In this document: positions 47,412-55,683 of the stretch, in pieces
Position numbering within the stretch: the stretch's first letter is position 1
How the letters are laid out: every line of letters begins with the position of its first letter
Assembly: GCA_021772935.1 (NCBI GenBank)
Contig: JAJFLA010000046.1
Coordinates: 124,001 to 188,000 of the forward strand
Reading direction: 5' to 3'
DNA length: 64,000 nt
Source of the DNA: Gammaproteobacteria bacterium
Lineage (GTDB): Bacteria > Pseudomonadota > Gammaproteobacteria > Xanthomonadales > SZUA-36
Position numbers and translations under genes: made by a program
Notes under the pieces: generated by a model
The model's database searches: none
The model's input: only the letters and a program-made list of their open reading frames with translations
What the model was told of the DNA's origin: nothing

Positions 47412-47529
47412 TTTCAACACCCAACTACGCCGCCGTATACAAAGATATTCTTGGCCTGACGATAGGTTTTTAATCCGGACGGAGTGTGTTTGTTGGACAC
47501 GACCCCCAAGGGAAGCACGAAATTTTTAA

Positions 47530-47828
47530 CTAACCGTAAATTTCATCAAGACGCGCAACCAGATACTCACCCGCGAGAATTTCTTCATATCGCGGTGATG
47601 TTCCCTCTGGAATGCAACTATCAAGGGGCTTTATGTTGACATCATAGTTGGTCGCGAAGAAAAACGGCACAGAGTATCGTGTTTGACCGCTGGAGTTGAT
47701 GACGCGGTGTGGGGTCGCCTTAAATCTGCAGGTTGCTCCGCCCACAGATTATCACCGCTGATCCTATCCATCATCAAACCACTGGCGGAACCCTTCGGAA
47801 CCTTGTAGGTAAAATCGTATGAAATGAG
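47530..47828 (-). pseudogene. Remnant of an isopenicillin N synthase-like 2OG/Fe(II) dioxygenase
   Basis: Two pieces of one family are joined out of frame. The 3' piece (47530-47745) reads RFKATPHRVINSSGQTRYSV then PFFFATNYDVNIKPL, the C-terminal core including the distal iron His and the RxS motif. Upstream, in another frame (to about 47828), is YDFTYKVPKGSASGLMMDR and then GDNLWAEQPADLR, matching the family's GPNxWP...FR region from the N-terminal half. The roughly 100-150 residues that should lie between are missing, so an internal deletion with frameshift is evident; a TAG blocks the 5' side. Confidence 0.75.
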
Positions 47829-48201
47829 CTACCGGCAATGACGTTAAGTTCTTACTTAAGCGGCCAGTGTTCTCCTCTCTATGCGTAGCTGGGAAATAAC
47901 ATGCAACTGAACGTGGTATTTCTGCCACGTGAACGTACCCGTTTGCGAAGACTTGCGATTACTTTCACCCGTATGTCTTGCCGCAGGTGGGAAATCCACA
48001 CGGGTTCAATTAGGATACGTCAGGAAATGAGACGAAAGAAAGCGGTGTTGGCAAAGGTCTTTTCAACGACTTTTGAATTTAGTGCACGGGTATCAATGAC
48101 CTATTTGAGTTGTTTTTGGTGACCTCGTTCTCTCATTTGAAAATGGAACCTTACTTTTTTTGAGCGTTCCAATTGATCTCGCTATCCGGGTGGAAAACGT
48201 A
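47829..48201. other. Non-coding stretch without supported gene
   Basis: No credible coding region is seen. A 73-codon open frame at 47901-48122 is Arg-rich without family features. A short inverted repeat (ACGTGG-N8-CCACGT near 47914-47933) is present. The 3' part must carry the promoter for the lipoprotein gene that follows. Confidence 0.5.
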
Positions 48202-50181
48202 TTGAACAAAACTTTTGTTAGGCAGGCAAATCCTGTCAGGTTCTTGGTAATGATGCTGTTACTTATTGTCATCGGGACCATTAATGGTTGTGCTGGAACA
48301 GCAACGGGTAAAAACACTTCTGTCTATTCGAATCTGAAACCTGAAGATGTTTCCACAAAGGAAAACTCTACGGCATCCGCACTGGTCGTGATCCGTTACC
48401 CTGCCATGATCCATGCCAATGCAGAAAACCTGTATGTGAGTTCCTTTGCCATCAATGCCATCGGTGGTGAGGTACCTTATGGGGTACACGGAAACCGGCA
48501 AACCTCAAGAATTGCGCAATCTGTGATTGAAAAATCCAGTTATTTTGCAATGTCTTTGTATCATGAATTAAAAAGTATTCTGCCCGAAGGTACGGTGTTG
48601 TTATCTCCACACATCATTGATTGGGACAAAGAACATAATTTGTATAGCCGACCAATACTGGGTGCAGAGCAAATTCCCAGCGTGCTGACGATTGATTTCA
48701 GTATCTACTCATTTCCGGATGTTGGAAAATTGATGAATACACCACCGGTGACTTTTGGCGACCTTGTGACCCCGTTGATTCTGGTTAAAAGCAGTCGCTG
48801 GGTACAACCTTCTCTGGGTGGTTTGCTGATTTCCAGTCCGCCGCTTGCGAGTTCAGCCTGGCGTCAGGCTCGGGATGAGGCTAAAAGCAGTTTCAAATCA
48901 CGTCTTGATGACAATCCACAAGTCTTAGATTCATCCCTGGGGTTTATTTCTTTCCTTCGTGAACGGGACCAGCCAGATCTTGCCTTGCCACTTAAAGGAA
49001 CGGGTGCTGGAAACCCGTCCATGGTGGCCATTGAACAATACTCGCTGGAGAAGATTCAAATGAATGGGGCAGTGATTGCTTCGTTACCAAATGATTTCTC
49101 AGTCGATCCATTTGTGACAGGCTTTGTCAAAGGCGTCAGCACCAGAATTACAGAAATGCTGAATTCCATTGATCACGACAAGGCAACATTTTTTGCCCTT
49201 CAGGCTGCATTGCAACGATTTGATGCTGAGCTTGCCAAAGTGTTCTTTGTCCAGTCTGATGACGAAAGCGTCAGGGCACGTCTGCAGTTGGCCGAGGCCC
49301 TGATTGGAGCAGAACGGGAATTTCTGGCGGCGCAGTCAGATAGTATTTATGACGGTACCTATGGCGGTAATTACGGTTCAAAAATGCGTAAAATTATTGC
49401 CTCAGAATACCGTATGCTTGAAGAGCGGCGCCACCTGGCCCGCAAGCAGAATATCACCACGGCGGTGGCAGTTGTTGCCTTGGCTGGTTCAGTCTATGGT
49501 GCCGTGGCATCGACCGCAGCGAGTGGTGCGGCAATGACGGTGGCATCCGGGGCGGCACTGGCTGGTTCCGGCTGGGCACTGCATAAATCGCTTGATACCA
49601 AGACTGAATCAAAAGAAGTAAACCGCTATTTTCTGGCCCGTATGGCACCCGCTTTTGATCGACAAATGTCTGTTCAAATGGAATGGCTGGAATCAAAGGA
49701 AGTCATTACCGCTCGTGGCTTCGCAGAATTTAGAAACAAGACGCTAAGTCTATACCAGTCCAGAGTTCGGTCGATGCAAGTCAGTGCCAATCAGCAATGC
49801 AGCTACATGCATCCAGACTTCATGCAGGCTGGACGTTGGTATGGTGTCTGTATCAACGGTGTTGCCTCCGGCAGGGGCTATGGACTGATCATGACCACAG
49901 GTGGAGATACTGTTGAGTTTATCGGCGAAGCGAAACAAGGGCTAGCCTGGGGTTCTGGTGGCATGATTATTCAACGTAAGGGTCAAATCGGTGCCACTTA
50001 TTATGAAGGTGGCTTTAAAAATGGGCTGCCTGACGGTGTTGTTCGCGTTGAAAAAGCCGGGATAGAACCAAAACTGCGACACTATAAAGCCGGCACGGAT
50101 ATCGGCAAGGGAAATTTTGCCAACTTACAAAAACTGAGTTTTGCTACAAACCCGACTGCGTCCAGGCCCCTGACACCATGA
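48202..50181 (+). CDS. Large lipoprotein with C-terminal MORN-like repeats, unknown function
   Basis: About 659 residues from TTG 48202 (GGTGG upstream); the frame also allows TTG 48160. An N-terminal hydrophobic stretch ends in TINGC, a plausible lipobox. The body is a long mixed domain (YPAMIHANAENLYVSSFAIN, LLSPHIIDWDKE), then helices with a hydrophobic Ala/Gly segment (VAVVALAGSVYGAVASTAAS), and near the C-terminus MORN-like units GRWYGVCINGVASGRGYG and ATYYEGGFKNGLPDG. No known enzyme motif is found. The stop overlaps the next start by four bases (ATGA), so the two products probably work together. Confidence 0.6.
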   Translation: MNKTFVRQANPVRFLVMMLLLIVIGTINGCAGTATGKNTSVYSNLKPEDVSTKENSTASALVVIRYPAMIHANAENLYVSSFAINAIGGEVPYGVHGNRQTSRIAQSVIEKSSYFAMSLYHELKSILPEGTVLLSPHIIDWDKEHNLYSRPILGAEQIPSVLTIDFSIYSFPDVGKLMNTPPVTFGDLVTPLILVKSSRWVQPSLGGLLISSPPLASSAWRQARDEAKSSFKSRLDDNPQVLDSSLGFISFLRERDQPDLALPLKGTGAGNPSMVAIEQYSLEKIQMNGAVIASLPNDFSVDPFVTGFVKGVSTRITEMLNSIDHDKATFFALQAALQRFDAELAKVFFVQSDDESVRARLQLAEALIGAEREFLAAQSDSIYDGTYGGNYGSKMRKIIASEYRMLEERRHLARKQNITTAVAVVALAGSVYGAVASTAASGAAMTVASGAALAGSGWALHKSLDTKTESKEVNRYFLARMAPAFDRQMSVQMEWLESKEVITARGFAEFRNKTLSLYQSRVRSMQVSANQQCSYMHPDFMQAGRWYGVCINGVASGRGYGLIMTTGGDTVEFIGEAKQGLAWGSGGMIIQRKGQIGATYYEGGFKNGLPDGVVRVEKAGIEPKLRHYKAGTDIGKGNFANLQKLSFATNPTASRPLTP

Positions 50182-50954
50182 CCCAACGACTGCAGTTTCC
50201 ACTACGGCTTGCCTTTTTATTATTGCTGGTCACAGCGAATATCAACGGCAGTACACAGATAGAAAAACTAAGTGGTCTGCCACCAGGTGAGCAATACCGC
50301 CAACTGAGCCTGATACTTTTAATTTCAGGCGGTGCGGAGCCGGCACTGCTGAAATCAATCATGCCAAGCAATGCCAGTACGCAGGCGATTGCAAGCTTCA
50401 GTCCGGACGACTATAAAACGCCCTTAATTCGTATTGTCGATCAGGAATCCATGTTAACCGGGGCCGCCTTCCTGCTGAGTTACGCGCAAGAATCCCATGA
50501 TGATATCCAGGCCAGACTGGCTGCCATCAATGCCAACAACCCCGTTCTGATCAGTATGGTGGATATAAGATCAATCACGGAGGACGCTATCATCATACGT
50601 AATGCGATTGCGGATGCTATTGCTTATTCAAGTGGGGCTGATGATGTAGCAGCCGCGCATTACTTGCAGCATTACAGAAATCAAACCATACGTATCAGAA
50701 ACGTCATGGAATATGAGGTTTTCAATCAGGAGCTTGAACGCTTAACCGATGAGGCGATTCTCTCCGTTGGCGGCAAACTGGACGCTTATCAGCGCATGTT
50801 TGACGAAGAAGTCGACTCAAAAGAGTTCGACCGGCAATTCGATGCCGCAGCATATATCTATAACCGTACTGAAAAGTTTGATGAAAAAGCGGGTAAGTTG
50901 ACCGAAGATATTATGAAGAGTGTGATCCTTTCACAAAGTATTCCTGACCCCTAG
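50178..50954 (+). CDS. Exported helical protein of unknown function, coupled to the MORN-like lipoprotein
   Basis: A 258-residue protein with signal peptide (LAFLLLLVTANINGS) and a mostly helical body (QEKLSGLP-like start, EYEVFNQELERLTDEAILSV, YIYNRTEKFDEKAGKL). No family is recognised. It is translationally coupled to the preceding gene. It ends SIPDP-TAG, and four bases later a further open stretch encodes an Ig-like fragment in another frame (50959-51198), so the gene may have been longer and lost its C-terminal domain by frameshift. Confidence 0.6.
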   Translation: MTQRLQFPLRLAFLLLLVTANINGSTQIEKLSGLPPGEQYRQLSLILLISGGAEPALLKSIMPSNASTQAIASFSPDDYKTPLIRIVDQESMLTGAAFLLSYAQESHDDIQARLAAINANNPVLISMVDIRSITEDAIIIRNAIADAIAYSSGADDVAAAHYLQHYRNQTIRIRNVMEYEVFNQELERLTDEAILSVGGKLDAYQRMFDEEVDSKEFDRQFDAAAYIYNRTEKFDEKAGKLTEDIMKSVILSQSIPDP

Positions 50955-50958
50955 CTAG

Positions 50959-51198
50959 GGTAAGGGAGGGCGACCGGTTGAGGGTCTTGAGGTCGATGCA
51001 TTCAGCGATATTGTTTTGATCAGCCCGGATTCGGGTTCGGTCATCACCGATCGCTACGGTAAGGCAAAATTCGAGCTTGAAAGCGGCATTGTTAGCGAAA
51101 AAGGTATTATTGAAATCAGTTATGCGACCCGGAATGGCGAGGTTTTGGAGGGTTTTGAAATACAAGTTGCCAAAAGAACCAGGTTGAGTCGTCGCTGA
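50959..51198 (+). pseudogene. Orphan Ig-like domain fragment
   Basis: An 80-codon open stretch without a good start codon reads GKGGRPVEGLEVDAFSD, then DRYGKAKFELESGIVSEKG and GEVLEGFEIQVAKRT. The pattern (G-PV-G-V, then Y/GKAKF, then I-A/Y-NGE) is that of a bacterial Ig-like beta-sandwich domain. It follows the stop of the 50178 gene by four bases in a different frame. Either a broken tail of that gene or a relic of a lost adhesin-type gene. Confidence 0.45.
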
Positions 51199-51279
51199 CT
51201 ATGCTGTTAATAATCTGGGGGCGTTAATAATCTGAGGGAGGTGATTCAAGTCGTTCACAATGATGCGACCTGAATCAGA

Positions 51280-51302
51280 AAGCCTGTCGTCTGGACAGGC
51301 TT
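51280..51302 (-). terminator. Hairpin at the end of the pilin gene
   Basis: A perfect 9-bp stem AAGCCTGTC-N5-GACAGGCTT located 20 bases beyond the pilin stop. The T-run on the minus side is short (TTTCTGATT), so termination is likely but not certain. Upstream are two tandem copies of GTTAATAATCTGRGGG (51208-51240). Confidence 0.55.
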
Positions 51303-51321
51303 GGTTCGTAAGTATTCATGG

Positions 51322-51909
51322 TTACCATCTGGCAAATTTACCACGTAATTTTGCACAGGATACCGGCACTAAGGGCATCATTTCTTTTCTGCTTACCGAA
51401 CACTGAAATTCAACCCCATTATCACTACCAGAGGCCTTTGCCTGCAGGTACATAAAACCTCTCTTGTTGTTCAGCTCTTTCAGACGTTTGGTTCTCATGT
51501 ATAAATCAACGTACTGGTTTTTTCCTTTTCTATTGGATCCAACCAGACCAACGCGATCCCATATAGCATTTTTACTGCCAAAAACGCCTTTATAGGTATT
51601 CCAGCGGCCGAGGGATGGTGTATTTTTGCTGGCCCAGCCAATGTCTTCGATATACCGGGGCATCTTGGAACTTGACAGGTAATGAGTGCTTACTTCACTT
51701 TTTTTGGACCCAAGGATAGACAAACCCTCAGTTATTTTTGCTCGCATCACATAGTTTTTATACGAAGGCATTGCCAATGCAACCAGCAGTGCCATGACGG
51801 CAATAACGACCATTAATTCAATTAAGGTAAAACCGCTACAGCCATTTTTGCGCTGCTTGACACCACTCTCAACGCAGGTTAAATCCCTGATTTCATACGG
51901 TGAATACAT
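51322..51909 (-). CDS. Type IV pilin-like protein
   Basis: A 195-residue prepilin with the PilD cleavage and N-methylation motif CSG/FTLIELMVVIAVMALLVALAMPSY: Gly26 before Phe27 and the invariant Glu five residues into the mature chain. The leader of 26 residues is long for type IVa prepilins, so a later start is possible, but no closer ATG is visible. The globular part carries two cysteines near the C-terminus (FQCSV and VSCAK) that would form the D-region disulfide. No assembly genes are nearby; it lies just outside the kinase/FHA locus on the same strand. Confidence 0.85.
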   Translation of the reverse strand: MYSPYEIRDLTCVESGVKQRKNGCSGFTLIELMVVIAVMALLVALAMPSYKNYVMRAKITEGLSILGSKKSEVSTHYLSSSKMPRYIEDIGWASKNTPSLGRWNTYKGVFGSKNAIWDRVGLVGSNRKGKNQYVDLYMRTKRLKELNNKRGFMYLQAKASGSDNGVEFQCSVSRKEMMPLVPVSCAKLRGKFARW

Positions 51910-52041
51910 GTCTAAACCCTCCCGATTAGATACACGATGTGCTAAGCATACGCCTTTAATTCTGGGTTTTACTCTGTAATAAATAACAGATTTTAACTCT
52001 GACTCACACTATCACCAGTGCTTCGGCGGTTGAGGGCTATA

Positions 52042-53223
52042 TCATGGATCTTCTTCATCGATTGCGGTGGATGGCGATACACTGATCGTTGTGGTATCGA
52101 CACCCTGAGCGTTCAGCAAGTCTTCAATAGAGAGTGTTCCTTCCGACTCATCGTTAATCAAGTATTCCAGTGCGTTCTGGGAAGTGCCCGTAGTGCTATC
52201 TGTTTCGGGCCTATTTTGTGAACTCAGTGAGGGATTGGCAGGTGGCGCGACATAGTCTGATGCAGGGCCCTGCAAAGACGGTAATTCTGGTAATGGATTT
52301 GTTTCACTGCCACTTTCCTTTGTAGTCGAGTGACCATCAGTTGTTTGCCCGGTCTGATTATCACCGTTAATCAAGAACTCCAGTGCATTCTGGGAAGTGC
52401 CCGTAGTGCTATCTGTTTCGAGCTCATTTTGTGGGGCTGGTGAGGGACTGCCAGATGGACCGTCGTTGTTTTCACCACTGGCAAGCTGACTTCCAGTTTT
52501 TTGTAAAAACTCCATTGCATTTTGTGATATGCCAGCCGTGCTTGTGGCATTTGCATCATTTGATGGATTCGCAGAATAACTGCCCGTGTCACCGCTTTGT
52601 TCAGAACTATCTTGCTGACCAGGCTGCTGTCCCTCACCACTTTGACCGTCACTGCCTGATCCCTCGCTGTTATCGGAACCCTCACCTTGCGCACCCGAGG
52701 ACGTCGTTGAGGTCCCGGCTCGCGAAGAACTTGCATATGTTTCAGCCTCTCTCTGATTATAACCATCAACCAGTTCGTCCCAGGCTTCTGCCTCTTGCTT
52801 TTGAAGAGAGGGGTTGGTATTGGCCGCTTCACTGGGAACATAAGGGTAGTCTGTGTCTTCATCACCCGGTTGCCATTGATCCCCTTGAACTATAATTTCA
52901 CGCAATTGGTTTCTTAGATGTTTTTGTGAGTCCTCAGGCAGTTTGTCAAGTTTCTGCATACCCGCCTGGGATTTATAAGCCGTTTCAGGGAAGACGTCTC
53001 TCTGTTGCCGAGCGTCCTTCAACTCCATGAACTGTCGGTAATTGTCTTCGTTGATTTCCACCTCTTGGCCCGCTGGTACATCTTCACTTTCCAGTGTCGC
53101 TTCTTCTGTATCAGTCTTAACCGGTGAGGCCACAGTTGCTATATCGTCCTGAGCCATAGTGGATGTCATATACAGGGATAGCGAGAGTGTTAGCAGGCAG
53201 ATGAATTTCAGGTGATTATTCAT
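52042..53223 (-). CDS. Secreted low-complexity protein with three SQNALEFL repeats
   Basis: A 393-residue protein with a clear signal peptide (ICLLTLSLSLYMTSTMA) and an acidic, Ser/Gly/Gln-rich, probably disordered body. Three copies of a short unit stand out: STAGISQNAMEFLQ, DSTTGTSQNALEFLIN and DSTTGTSQNALEYLIN; the last two are nearly identical over more than 50 bases of DNA, so the duplication is recent. The N-terminal part (NEDNYRQFMELKDARQQRD) is helical. It starts 18 bases after the kinase gene and closes the operon. By context the repeats may be docking peptides for a vWA, FGE or CHAT partner; no family is recognised. Confidence 0.65.
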   Translation of the reverse strand: MNNHLKFICLLTLSLSLYMTSTMAQDDIATVASPVKTDTEEATLESEDVPAGQEVEINEDNYRQFMELKDARQQRDVFPETAYKSQAGMQKLDKLPEDSQKHLRNQLREIIVQGDQWQPGDEDTDYPYVPSEAANTNPSLQKQEAEAWDELVDGYNQREAETYASSSRAGTSTTSSGAQGEGSDNSEGSGSDGQSGEGQQPGQQDSSEQSGDTGSYSANPSNDANATSTAGISQNAMEFLQKTGSQLASGENNDGPSGSPSPAPQNELETDSTTGTSQNALEFLINGDNQTGQTTDGHSTTKESGSETNPLPELPSLQGPASDYVAPPANPSLSSQNRPETDSTTGTSQNALEYLINDESEGTLSIEDLLNAQGVDTTTISVSPSTAIDEEDP

Positions 53224-53241
53224 GATTCAGCTCTCAAGAGA

Positions 53242-55683
53242 TCATTCTTCTATGATCCGCACAACGCGGAAACCAGTGAAATCATTACGATCACCATTTT
53301 TAAGATTGAACCGCGCCGGCAAGCGGATTTCTTTTGTGCCGGTAATCCATGAACCACCACGGGTCATGTGTGAACTGCAGATTCCCTTATTCCAGGCACT
53401 TCCATCTACCGGTGCATCAAGGTATGACAGGTTCATACAATCTGAAGTCCACTCCGCCACGTTGCCAATCGTGTCATACAAGCCGAATGCATTTGCCCTG
53501 AACGAGCCCACGGTGGCAGTTCCCAGAGCCAGTTTATCTTCGCACGGCGAGTGCTGCCAACGAAAGCCGGTTTCAGCTCCGGCGACATTACCAAATTGAC
53601 ACACCATCGCAGGATCACCACCCAACCAGTCACTTTCCTGACCCGCCCTGGCAAAATACTCCCACTCACTTTCACTTGGCAAGCGGTAACGCTGGCCTGT
53701 TTTTTCGCTAATCCAGTGGACGTATTCCTCGGCATCATTCCAGGAAACCATGATGGCTGGCCTGTCCTCTCTTCCCCAGCCATTATCACCAGGTTGGGAG
53801 GTACAGCCTTTGTCGTTAAAACACAAATCCCATTCAGCCATGGTGATTTCATAGGTGCTGACTGCGAACGGCTCGTCGATGGTCACCATCCTGCGGGGTT
53901 TTTCCATGCTTAAGGCAGACGTTGATGTATCGTCAGATCCTTGCCAATAAGCAGCCGGGGGAAGCACAATCATGCTGGGACAATCAACACAATCTTTGAA
54001 TATTTTACCTGGTCGTAAAGTCAGGTCGTCAATATGTTGTAGCGCGGCGGCAACATTTGCACCCTTGGAGAAAGCATCGATGTATGCCTGAAATGCATCT
54101 TTAGTATTCAGCTTAAGCGCCGTCTGGAAGGCATTATCATCATCCAGCTGATCCTTCAGTAGACGACGAATCCGATGGGCTTCTTCAATATGAGCACCGG
54201 CAGGCCAGTCAGTGATGTATTGATCAAATGCAGTGATCGTACGCTTGTTGATGGCAGTCTCCCAGGCCAGATCTTCCAGTCTTTCACGCTCCAGTCTTTC
54301 ACGTTCCTTTTTTGCCTCGGCTTGCTTGATTGTATCAATACGTTGCATGGCTTCAGTCTGATGAATACCGTCGGGAAATATTCCCAGGTAATCCTCATAA
54401 GCTGGCACTGTGTTTTCTGCCGACAGCTCTTGCCAGGTCCTCTCGTCGATGATATCCAGTTGCTGTTCAGCCTGACTGCGGTAGATGGATTCCGGGAAAT
54501 CAGCTATGAAACGCCGGTAGCCAAGTACAGTGTCGGCTTTTAACGCAGCTTGCCAACGCCCAACTTCTTCCGAAGACGGATCTTGAGCACGTACCGCAGC
54601 TTGGGTATCACTCGTCAGATCATCAGGGTTTGCAGTAGAAGGTGTGGGAGCTTGTTGCTCGGATTCATCGGTGAGTAGAAAAATACCGATTGCGGTCATG
54701 CTCAGCAAAAAAACCGCCAGCAAAATCACTGGCAACCATTCTTTCTTCTCCTGTGCGTAGTTTTCTGTACTTCCACCAACCACCACCGAGCGGTGCCAAT
54801 CGAGACTTTTGAAGGATTTTTTCCATGCGCTGACGTTGTTCGGGCGTTCGTGTACCTGTACTTTCAAACCCAGTTCAATAGCGTCGGTTAAACCGCCGTA
54901 TTCTGCGACAGGCGCCAGCTCAGAAAATGTCGTCAGTGGATCTGAATCGCCTCCAGCAAGCAGCTCTTGCCGCTTTATCGCCGATGTTGGGATGCGGCCG
55001 GTAACACAACGATAGAGTGTTGCGGCCAGACCGTAAATATCGGTCCAGGGTCCGATGATTCCATCAGCATTTGCTTGCTCAGGTGCAGCGTAACCTTCGC
55101 TACCGAGTCGATGTTGATCCGTTGCCACATCGCCGTCTGCTGCCGCGATGCCAAAATCCAGCAATATGGGATTGCCACTATCGGTCATGTAGATGTTGGC
55201 TGGCTTGATATCCTGATGAACAACACCTTGTTTGTGAATGTATTCGAGTGCATCCATCAAAGGCAGCATTAATGCCCTGGCAGCCTCACGGTCAAAGGAG
55301 CCCGAGGTTTCAAGCAGATGGTGTAGTGCTTGCCCCTGGTAATAGGGCATCAGAAAATAGGCTGTACCATTGGCTTCGAAATATCGCAAAACCTTGACGA
55401 TATTTGGATGATCCAGCGCCGCAACGATGCGTGCTTCGGTCAAAAATAGTTTAAGTCCAGAATTGAAAACCTCTTCAGACTGGTCATTTTTTGCTTGGAT
55501 GTTACCGTCATCCTGTCGCATTACATGCTTGGAAGGCAGGTATTCTTTAAGCGCAAATCGGGTACCAATGGCCGGGTCAGTGACCAGGTAGGTGATGCCA
55601 AACGCGCCAACACCGAGAATCGCGTTAATTTGCAGGTCCCCAATGTGGGATCCCGGTTGCAGCGCAGCTGACTGGGTTGTCAT
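53242..55683 (-). CDS. Transmembrane Ser/Thr protein kinase with periplasmic FGE/SUMF1-like domain
   Basis: 813 residues. A cytoplasmic Hanks-type kinase has the glycine loop GVGAFGITYLV (24-34), Lys46, catalytic HQDIKPAN (Asp158; Gln replaces the usual Arg) and DFG (176-178), so it looks active. A membrane helix at about 317-337 follows. The periplasmic part has four similar helical units (about 377-552, each with W/A-x-A-L, Y-x-F/Y-I and P-x-x) and then a formylglycine-generating-enzyme-like domain (about 565-810: YEITMAEWDLCF, RLPSESEWEYFAR, GNVAEWTSD, RGGSW). Kinase-FGE fusions are known (Chlamydia Pkn1). The start overlaps the upstream gene by four bases. Confidence 0.88.
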   Translation of the reverse strand: MTTQSAALQPGSHIGDLQINAILGVGAFGITYLVTDPAIGTRFALKEYLPSKHVMRQDDGNIQAKNDQSEEVFNSGLKLFLTEARIVAALDHPNIVKVLRYFEANGTAYFLMPYYQGQALHHLLETSGSFDREAARALMLPLMDALEYIHKQGVVHQDIKPANIYMTDSGNPILLDFGIAAADGDVATDQHRLGSEGYAAPEQANADGIIGPWTDIYGLAATLYRCVTGRIPTSAIKRQELLAGGDSDPLTTFSELAPVAEYGGLTDAIELGLKVQVHERPNNVSAWKKSFKSLDWHRSVVVGGSTENYAQEKKEWLPVILLAVFLLSMTAIGIFLLTDESEQQAPTPSTANPDDLTSDTQAAVRAQDPSSEEVGRWQAALKADTVLGYRRFIADFPESIYRSQAEQQLDIIDERTWQELSAENTVPAYEDYLGIFPDGIHQTEAMQRIDTIKQAEAKKERERLERERLEDLAWETAINKRTITAFDQYITDWPAGAHIEEAHRIRRLLKDQLDDDNAFQTALKLNTKDAFQAYIDAFSKGANVAAALQHIDDLTLRPGKIFKDCVDCPSMIVLPPAAYWQGSDDTSTSALSMEKPRRMVTIDEPFAVSTYEITMAEWDLCFNDKGCTSQPGDNGWGREDRPAIMVSWNDAEEYVHWISEKTGQRYRLPSESEWEYFARAGQESDWLGGDPAMVCQFGNVAGAETGFRWQHSPCEDKLALGTATVGSFRANAFGLYDTIGNVAEWTSDCMNLSYLDAPVDGSAWNKGICSSHMTRGGSWITGTKEIRLPARFNLKNGDRNDFTGFRVVRIIEE

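Noticed and set aside
47901-48122. 73-codon Arg-rich open frame
   Set aside because: No ribosome site, no recognisable domain, in a decayed region.
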